Source: Dysgonomonas sp. (GTDB lineage Bacteria > Bacteroidota > Bacteroidia > Bacteroidales > Dysgonomonadaceae). From it: a DNA stretch of 11,464 nt. Positions 5,462 to 11,464 of the stretch are shown piece after piece. The position numbers were made by a program, and so were the translations under genes. The stretch spans positions 1 through 11,464 of the forward strand of contig DQAM01000530.1 of assembly GCA_003523545.1 (NCBI GenBank). Direction: 5' to 3'. A model generated the notes under the pieces. That model was not told the origin of the DNA and made no database searches. It saw only the letters and a program-made list of their open reading frames with translations. Every line of letters begins with the position of its first letter. The first letter of the stretch is position 1.

Positions 5462-7753
5462 ATGAGAAAAATATTTTTTGTTATTTCCTGCTTGTTTATT
5501 GCTTTTATTGCTGATCCCATCTATTCATCGACCCCTATAGATTACGTTAACCCGTTGATGGGAACCATGTCTAAACATGCCTTATCGACCGGTAATACGT
5601 ATCCGGCCATAGCCCTGCCCTGGGGTATGAATTTCTGGATGCCCCAAACCGGAAAGATGGGCGACGGTTGGGCATATACCTATGATGCCGACAAAATAAG
5701 AGGATTCAAACAAACTCATCAGCCCAGCCCCTGGATCAATGATTACGGGCAATTTGCGATAATGCCGGTTACCGGAAAATTGGTATTCAATGAAGATGAA
5801 CGTGCTTCTTGGTTTTCTCATAAAGCCGAAACCGCAAAACCATATTATTATAAGGTATATCTAGCCGACCATGATGTAGTAACCGAGATTACCCCGACGG
5901 AAAGAGCTTCTATGTTCCGCTTTACTTTTCCTGAAAGAGAAAACTCTTACGTAGTGGTTGATGCGTTTGATAAAGGCTCTTTTGTAAAAATCATACCTGC
6001 CGAAAACAAAATTATCGGCTACACGACAAAAAACAGCGGTGGTGTCCCTGCAAACTTTAAGAACTATTTCGTTATACAGTTTGATAAACCTTTTACTTAT
6101 ACAGCTTCTGTAAAAGCGGGCGAAATATCCCCCAATAATTATGAGGCAGAATCAGACCATGCCGGAGCAATCATAGGGTTTCCTACCAGAAAAGGAGAAA
6201 TTATACATGCAAAGGTTGCTTCTTCTTTTATAAGTTTTGAGCAGGCTGAAATAAATTTGCAGGAACTTAAAAACGATACTTTTACAAAACTTGTCGAAAA
6301 TGCAAAAGATACATGGAATAACGTATTGGGAAAACTTGAAGTAGAAGACGATAACATTGATAACCTGCGTACATTCTACTCATGCATGTATCGTTCTGTA
6401 TTATTCCCCCGTAAATTTTACGAGATAAATGCAAAAAATGAAGTAGTGCATTACAGTCCTTATAATGGAGAAGTATTACCCGGATATATGTATACGGACA
6501 CCGGATTCTGGGATACATTCCGCTGTCTATTCCCTTTCCTCAATCTCATGTATCCGTCTATGAATGTCGAAATGCAGGAAGGCCTTGTGAATACCTATAA
6601 GGAAAGCGGATTTCTGCCGGAATGGGCAAGCCCCGGGCATCGCGACTGTATGGTCGGAAATAATTCGGCTTCTGTAATTGCGGATGCATATTTAAAAGGC
6701 CTGAGAGGTTACGATATTGAAAAGTTATGGGAAGGTGTAGTGCATGGTGCTCATGCTGTACATCCCGAAGTAGGTTCTACAGGACGCAAAGGCTATGAAT
6801 ACTATAATAAACTAGGGTATGTGCCTTACGATGTAAAAATTAACGAAAATGCCGCCCGTACTTTGGAGTATGCTTACAACGACTGGTGTATTTACCAGTT
6901 AGGAAAAAAGCTGGGAAAACCCGAAAATGAAATAGAAATATACAAGCAGAGAGCATTTAATTATAAGAACCTGTACGATAAAGAGCATAAACTGATGAGA
7001 GGAAGAAACAGCGATGAGACTTTCCAGTCTCCGTTTAATCCTTTGAAGTGGGGTGATGCCTTCACCGAAGGAAACAGCTGGCATTACACCTGGTCGGTAT
7101 TTCACGATCCGCAGGGACTTATCGACCTGATGGGAGGAAAAGATGAGTTCAATACTATGATGGATTCAGTGTTTAATGTACCGCCTTTATTCGATGACAG
7201 CTATTATGGTTTTGTGATACATGAAATACGGGAAATGCAGATTATGAACATGGGGAATTATGCTCATGGAAACCAGCCTGTACAACATATGATCTATCTT
7301 TATAATTATTCCGGCGAGCCTTGGAAAGCACAATACCGGGTACGTGATGTAATGGATAAATTATATTCTGCTACGCCCGACGGATATTGCGGTGACGAGG
7401 ATAACGGGCAGACTTCTGCCTGGTATGTGTTTTCGGCAATGGGATTTTATCCGGTTTGCCCGGGTACAGATGAGTATATTCTGGGATCTCCGCTGTTCAG
7501 GAAAATGACCCTTCATCTCGAAAATGGGAAAAAGGTAATTGTAAATGCAGAAAATAACAATCAAAATAACAGGTATGTAAATTCGATGCAGGTGAATGGA
7601 AAAGATTATTCTAAAAATTACCTCACACATGACATGTTGATGAACGGCGCTGTGATAAATTACCGCATGTCGGACAGCCCGAATAAAAACAGGGGAACGG
7701 CAAAAGCCGATTTTCCATACTCATTCTCAAATGAAGTAAATAAGGCAAATTAA
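5462..7753 (+). CDS. GH92 exo-alpha-mannosidase, predicted alpha-1,2-specific, exported
   Basis: Calcium-dependent inverting exo-alpha-mannosidase of glycoside hydrolase family 92, 763 aa. I chose the ATG at 5462 because it gives a clean signal peptide (M-R-K then a hydrophobic run to about residue 20); a TTG four codons earlier (5450) is in frame but adds only M-I-N-I. No lipobox, so probably periplasmic. The N-terminal beta-sandwich (about 25-270) begins with the family motif YVNPLMGT (28-35); the (alpha/alpha)6 domain follows. Catalytic acid is E536 in TEGNSWHYTW; D645 and D647 in CGDEDNGQTSAWY are the expected base residues. These sit exactly three residues from E533, D642 and D644 as I recall them for B. 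thetaiotaomicron BT3990. With the same offset, W91 and H587-E588 match BT3990 Trp88 and His584-Glu585, tied to alpha-1,2 specificity. First gene of a three-gene operon; the GH125 gene starts 20 bases after its stop. Confidence 0.95.
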   Translation: MRKIFFVISCLFIAFIADPIYSSTPIDYVNPLMGTMSKHALSTGNTYPAIALPWGMNFWMPQTGKMGDGWAYTYDADKIRGFKQTHQPSPWINDYGQFAIMPVTGKLVFNEDERASWFSHKAETAKPYYYKVYLADHDVVTEITPTERASMFRFTFPERENSYVVVDAFDKGSFVKIIPAENKIIGYTTKNSGGVPANFKNYFVIQFDKPFTYTASVKAGEISPNNYEAESDHAGAIIGFPTRKGEIIHAKVASSFISFEQAEINLQELKNDTFTKLVENAKDTWNNVLGKLEVEDDNIDNLRTFYSCMYRSVLFPRKFYEINAKNEVVHYSPYNGEVLPGYMYTDTGFWDTFRCLFPFLNLMYPSMNVEMQEGLVNTYKESGFLPEWASPGHRDCMVGNNSASVIADAYLKGLRGYDIEKLWEGVVHGAHAVHPEVGSTGRKGYEYYNKLGYVPYDVKINENAARTLEYAYNDWCIYQLGKKLGKPENEIEIYKQRAFNYKNLYDKEHKLMRGRNSDETFQSPFNPLKWGDAFTEGNSWHYTWSVFHDPQGLIDLMGGKDEFNTMMDSVFNVPPLFDDSYYGFVIHEIREMQIMNMGNYAHGNQPVQHMIYLYNYSGEPWKAQYRVRDVMDKLYSATPDGYCGDEDNGQTSAWYVFSAMGFYPVCPGTDEYILGSPLFRKMTLHLENGKKVIVNAENNNQNNRYVNSMQVNGKDYSKNYLTHDMLMNGAVINYRMSDSPNKNRGTAKADFPYSFSNEVNKAN

Positions 7754-7773
7754 ATATAACTAAATAAAAATCT

Positions 7774-9276
7774 ATGGCTAATCAAAAACCTCTAAAAAAC
7801 GGGCTTTTAGGCTTATGTGCTTTAGGCTCGATTGTTTGTGCAAATGCGGCAAACACTACTTTTAACTATCCGTCCTCCGGAATAGTAGCGGTAAAGGATA
7901 ATACCAATATCGGCGAAGCTTACAAAACCAATCGCCCGCCTCAGGCAGAACGATTGTTCAGATCGGAAGCAGTTGAAAGTGAGATTGCAAGAGTAAAGAA
8001 AATGCTTAAAAATCCAAAACTTGCCTGGATGTTTGAGAACTGTTTCCCTAATACCTTAGACACGACAGTGCGTCACCGCAAAAGCGATGGTAAAGACGAT
8101 ACTATAGTCTATACCGGAGATATACATGCTATGTGGTTGCGCGATTCGGGTGCTCAGGTATGGCCCTATGTCCAGTTGGCAAATAAAGACGGAAAACTGA
8201 AAGACATGCTGGCAGGAGTTATCCGCCGTCAGTTCAAATGCATAATAATCGATCCTTATGCGAATGCTTTCCTCGATCCTTACGATCCCAATCCCGACCA
8301 CCAATGGCAATCGGATCTTACAGATATGAAGCCGGAACTTCACGAGCGCAAATGGGAGATCGACTCGCTTTGTTATCCTATCCGTCTGGCTTATCATTAC
8401 TGGAAGACTACAGGCGATGCAAGTATATTCGATGAATACTGGATGCAGGCAATCGAAGCTATTCTGCGTACTTTTAAAGAGCAGCAACGCAAAGACAGTC
8501 TAGGCCCGTACAAATTCCAGCGTGAAACACCTAAAGCATCGGATACCGTTGTAAACGATGGATGGGGTAATCCGGTAAAACCGGTAGGGCTGATTTGTTC
8601 TACATTCCGTCCTTCCGACGATGCTTCGGTATTCCAGTTTTTGATTCCTTCCAACTTCTTCGCGGTTAGTTCACTGAAAAAAGCTGCTGAAATATTAACA
8701 GCTGTAAACAAACAGTCTGTCTTAGCACAGGAATGTACTGCACTGGCAAACGAAGTGAAAGATGCTTTGGATAAGTATGCAACATTCGACCATCCTAAAT
8801 ATGGAAAGATTTATGCTTTTGAAGTAGACGGATACGGCAGCCGTATATTTATGGATGATGCGAATGTACCCAGCCTTCTGGCAATGCCTTATCTGGGTGA
8901 TGTAGATGTGAATGATGCTATCTATCAGAATACTCGTAAATTTGTTTGGAGCGAAGACAATCCATATTTCTTCAAAGGTACAGCCGGTGAAGGTATCGGA
9001 GGCCCGCACGTTTCGCATGTGAGCCTGAATATGATCTGGCCTATGAGTATTATGATGAAAGCCTTCACCAGTCAGGATGACCAGGAAGTGAAAGCCTGTG
9101 TAAAAATGCTGATGGATACCGATGCCGGAACGGGCTTTATGCACGAATCATTCTACAAAGACGATGCCAATAAGTTTACACGTGCCTGGTTTGCATGGCA
9201 GAATACATTATTCGGAGAATTAATCCTAAAATTGGTAAACGAGGGTAAACTCGATCTTCTGAATAGCATAAATTAA
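7774..9276 (+). CDS. GH125 exo-alpha-1,6-mannosidase, exported
   Basis: Glycoside hydrolase family 125 (formerly DUF1237), metal-independent inverting exo-enzymes that remove alpha-1,6-linked mannose. Length 500 aa fits the family plus a signal peptide. The signal peptide has a basic start (K5, K8), a hydrophobic core (11-22) and a likely cleavage after A-N-A (23-25), so the enzyme is probably periplasmic. The (alpha/alpha)6 barrel shows YTGDIHAMWLRDS (113-125), KWEIDSLCYP (193-202) with D197 as expected catalytic acid, DDANVPSLLAMPYLG (361-375), and FMHESF (455-460) with E458 as expected base. These correspond to Asp220 and Glu393 of the Clostridium perfringens enzyme as I recall them. It sits 20 bases after the first GH92 and 16 bases before the second, so co-transcription is likely. 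No Shine-Dalgarno site; an A-rich leader precedes the ATG. Confidence 0.95.
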   Translation: MANQKPLKNGLLGLCALGSIVCANAANTTFNYPSSGIVAVKDNTNIGEAYKTNRPPQAERLFRSEAVESEIARVKKMLKNPKLAWMFENCFPNTLDTTVRHRKSDGKDDTIVYTGDIHAMWLRDSGAQVWPYVQLANKDGKLKDMLAGVIRRQFKCIIIDPYANAFLDPYDPNPDHQWQSDLTDMKPELHERKWEIDSLCYPIRLAYHYWKTTGDASIFDEYWMQAIEAILRTFKEQQRKDSLGPYKFQRETPKASDTVVNDGWGNPVKPVGLICSTFRPSDDASVFQFLIPSNFFAVSSLKKAAEILTAVNKQSVLAQECTALANEVKDALDKYATFDHPKYGKIYAFEVDGYGSRIFMDDANVPSLLAMPYLGDVDVNDAIYQNTRKFVWSEDNPYFFKGTAGEGIGGPHVSHVSLNMIWPMSIMMKAFTSQDDQEVKACVKMLMDTDAGTGFMHESFYKDDANKFTRAWFAWQNTLFGELILKLVNEGKLDLLNSIN

Positions 9277-9292
9277 GAGAATATAATCATAT

Positions 9293-11464
9293 ATGAAAAA
9301 AAGAAATTTATTATTTACAGCTTTAGCCGGTTGTGCATTGCTGGTCTCTTGTGAGAAAGAAAAAGAGCAGAACACCGAGCTCAGGAATCTGACTCAATAT
9401 GTAGATCCTTATATCGGCACAGGCGATCATGGACATGTATTCATGGGCGCTAACGTTCCTTTCGGTTTTGTACAATTAGGCCCTACCAATATATCTTCGG
9501 GATGGGATTGGGTATCAGGTTATCATATTACAGATTCTACCATTTGGGCGTTTACTCATACACACTTAAACGGTACGGGTATAGGTGATCTGCTTGATAT
9601 AGGTTTTATGCCTGTTGTCGGAAATGTAAAACTTGGAAAAGGAGAAGCTTCTGATCCTGAGTCGGGACAATATTCTGTATTCAACCGCGACACAGAAAAA
9701 GCCAAGGCGGGTTATTATGCCGTTCATCTCGACAGGTATGGTATAGATGTGGAACTTACGACAACAAAACGGGTAGGTTTCCATAAATATACATTCCCCG
9801 AATCGAATGAGTCGAAAGTCATAATCGACCTTAAGACTGCTCTTAACTGGGATACTCCTACCGATACTTATCTCAAATATGAGAACGACAGTACAGTATC
9901 AGGATACCGTTTCTCTAAAGGCTGGGCTCCCAATCAGAAACTCTTCTTTACTGCTTCTTTTTCAAAACCGATGAAGCAATTTATATTGTCTGACGGCAAT
10001 GAAGTGAAAGAAGGAACGGAATTGCAGGCAGTAGGAGTATTTGGACAGGCGCTTTTCGATACAAAAGACAAGGAAGAAATATACATTAAAGTAGCACTTT
10101 CTCCTGTAAGTATAGAAAATGCGAAGTTGAATATGGAGTCGGAACTTCCCGGATGGAATTTCGAGCAAGTAATAGCAGATGCGGATAAAGCATGGAATGA
10201 GGAATTGAATAAAATCCAAATCGAAACAAATGATGACAGGGTAAAACGTACATTCTATACAGCCCTTTATCATACTATGATTGCTCCTTCCGAGTATTTC
10301 GATGTGAATAACGATTACCGTGGTTCGGATGATAAGATTTATCATAAAGCCGGTTTTAAAAATTATACGACTTTTTCTCTTTGGGATACATATCGTGCAG
10401 CACATCCGTTGATGAGTATCATTCATCCTGAAAAGATGAACGATATAATAAATACGATGCTGCATATTTACCAACAGCAGGGCAAATTGCCTGTATGGCA
10501 TTTTATGGGAAATGAAACGGATTGTATGGTAGGTAATCCGGGTATTCCTGTAGTTGCTGATGCTATATTGAAGGGATATGATGGTTTTGATAAAGAACTG
10601 GCTTACGAAGCTATGAAGACTTCGGCCATGCTCGATGAAAGAGGACTCAAGTATCTGAGAGAATATGGATATATTCCTTATGACAAAGAGCCCGAAGGAT
10701 TGTCTAAAGGTATGGAGTACGCTCTTGCCGACTGGACTATTGCTCAGGTAGCTCAACAAATGGGTAAAACAGAAGATTATGAGTATTTCTTGAACCGTAG
10801 TAAAGCATACAAACCTTACTTTGACAAAGAGACAGGTTTTGTACGCGGTCTGTCTTCTGATGGTAAATTCAACGAACCATTTAGCCCGTTTGTTGCAAGT
10901 CACCGTGTGACGGATTATACAGAAGGTAATGCATGGCAATATACATGGCTGGTACCCCATGATATACAAGGTTTGATAGACTTGTTTGGAAGTACGGAGA
11001 AATTTACGGAAAAATTAGATTCTTTATTTATTGTACAAGGGGATTTAGGTGAAAATGCATCTCCTGATATCAGTGGTCTTATCGGTCAGTATGCTCATGG
11101 TAACGAGCCTAGCCACCATGTATTATATATATATCCATACATCGGACAACCCTGGAAAACGGCGGATAAAGTACGCGAAGTACTCGATGTGATGTACAAC
11201 GACCAGCCTGCCGGATTGTCCGGTAATGAAGATGTAGGGCAGATGTCGGCATGGTATATATTATCTTCGTTAGGTTTGTATCAGGTAGAACCTGCCGGAG
11301 GAAAATACATATTCGGAAGCCCGATAGTTAACGAAGCTTCTGTTCGTGTGAAAGACGGAAAAATATTTAAAATCATTGCTAAAAATAATAGTGCTGAGAA
11401 CAAATACATCCAGAGTGTAACCCTGAATGGAAAAGAGTACGATAAATATTATATCGATTTCAAG
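9293..11464 (+). CDS. GH92 exo-alpha-mannosidase lipoprotein, not of the alpha-1,2 type (3' end outside window)
   Basis: Open for 724 codons from the ATG at 9293 to the last base, with no stop; only the C-terminal tail is missing. The first 20 residues are a lipoprotein signal with lipobox L-V-S-C (17-20). Residues after the Cys are E-K-E-K-E, an acidic stretch like those reported as surface-export signals in Bacteroidetes lipoproteins, so it may face outwards. YVDPYIGTGDHGHVF (36-50) opens the N-terminal domain. The catalytic acid should be E544 in TEGNAWQYTW. The base motif is SGNEDVGQMSAWY: D647 is present, but the position of D645 in the first GH92 is Asn here (codon 11225-11227). HGNEPSHH (602-609) is the usual calcium-site region. 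The Trp and His-Glu of alpha-1,2 enzymes are absent: the aligned stretches read NGTGIGDL and ENASPDISG. I infer a different linkage, perhaps alpha-1,3. It starts 16 bases after the GH125 stop. Confidence 0.93.
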   Translation, partial: MKKRNLLFTALAGCALLVSCEKEKEQNTELRNLTQYVDPYIGTGDHGHVFMGANVPFGFVQLGPTNISSGWDWVSGYHITDSTIWAFTHTHLNGTGIGDLLDIGFMPVVGNVKLGKGEASDPESGQYSVFNRDTEKAKAGYYAVHLDRYGIDVELTTTKRVGFHKYTFPESNESKVIIDLKTALNWDTPTDTYLKYENDSTVSGYRFSKGWAPNQKLFFTASFSKPMKQFILSDGNEVKEGTELQAVGVFGQALFDTKDKEEIYIKVALSPVSIENAKLNMESELPGWNFEQVIADADKAWNEELNKIQIETNDDRVKRTFYTALYHTMIAPSEYFDVNNDYRGSDDKIYHKAGFKNYTTFSLWDTYRAAHPLMSIIHPEKMNDIINTMLHIYQQQGKLPVWHFMGNETDCMVGNPGIPVVADAILKGYDGFDKELAYEAMKTSAMLDERGLKYLREYGYIPYDKEPEGLSKGMEYALADWTIAQVAQQMGKTEDYEYFLNRSKAYKPYFDKETGFVRGLSSDGKFNEPFSPFVASHRVTDYTEGNAWQYTWLVPHDIQGLIDLFGSTEKFTEKLDSLFIVQGDLGENASPDISGLIGQYAHGNEPSHHVLYIYPYIGQPWKTADKVREVLDVMYNDQPAGLSGNEDVGQMSAWYILSSLGLYQVEPAGGKYIFGSPIVNEASVRVKDGKIFKIIAKNNSAENKYIQSVTLNGKEYDKYYIDFK

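Noticed and set aside
8056..8487. Minus-strand open frame of 143 codons, with further antisense frames at 8397-8711 and 8722-9144
   Set aside because: All lie opposite the GH125 coding sequence, which has intact catalytic motifs; no independent start context or family resemblance.
9962..10969. Minus-strand open frame of 335 codons
   Set aside because: It is entirely antisense to the second GH92, whose sense frame has clear family motifs throughout. The antisense product is rich in Ile, Cys, His and Arg, typical of a shadow frame.
1..11464. CRISPR array, insertion sequence, integrase or phage genes
   Set aside because: No regularly spaced repeats, transposase-like frames or attachment-site repeats were seen at either strand.

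Overview
The window looks like chromosomal DNA from a member of the Bacteroidales, possibly the Dysgonomonas/Parabacteroides side of the order (family-level placement is a guess). The evidence is an AT-rich sequence, A-rich tracts instead of Shine-Dalgarno sites before start codons, a textbook Bacteroidetes promoter (TTTG, 19 bases, TAnnTTTG) in front of a tRNA, a fused HisB, and the GH92/GH125 mannosidase repertoire.

Layout. Positions 1-895 (+) hold most of metA, the homoserine O-acyltransferase of methionine synthesis; its first ~18 codons lie before the window. A minus-strand block follows: a small two-helix membrane protein (947-1138), a tRNA-Cys with its own promoter and terminator (1227-1391), hisB (1420-2535), an unrecognised exported protein (2561-3205), hisC (3242-4270) and a DJ-1/PfpI-family protein (4376-4954). 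The two histidine genes and the unknown gene between them are 25 and 36 bases apart and probably share a transcript. A long AT-rich hairpin separates them from the DJ-1 gene. A ~500-base AT-rich divergent intergenic region (4955-5461) carries no gene and should hold the promoters for the DJ-1 gene and for the plus-strand operon.

From 5462 to the window end, three tightly spaced plus-strand genes encode exported exo-alpha-mannosidases: GH92, GH125 and a second GH92 that is cut off by the window end. The first GH92 carries the residues I recall as determining alpha-1,2 specificity in BT3990. The GH125 family is alpha-1,6-specific. The second GH92 lacks the alpha-1,2 residues and is a lipoprotein. 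Together they look like a set that trims different mannose linkages of N-glycans or mannan, with the two non-lipoprotein enzymes probably periplasmic and the lipoprotein on a membrane, possibly the outer surface. No SusC/SusD pair or regulator lies inside the window.

I did not find a convincing undescribed system. The most useful second-look points are the acyl-CoA specificity residue in MetA, the unknown gene inside the his cluster, the complementary specificities in the mannosidase operon, and an Asp-to-Asn difference in the second GH92 active site.
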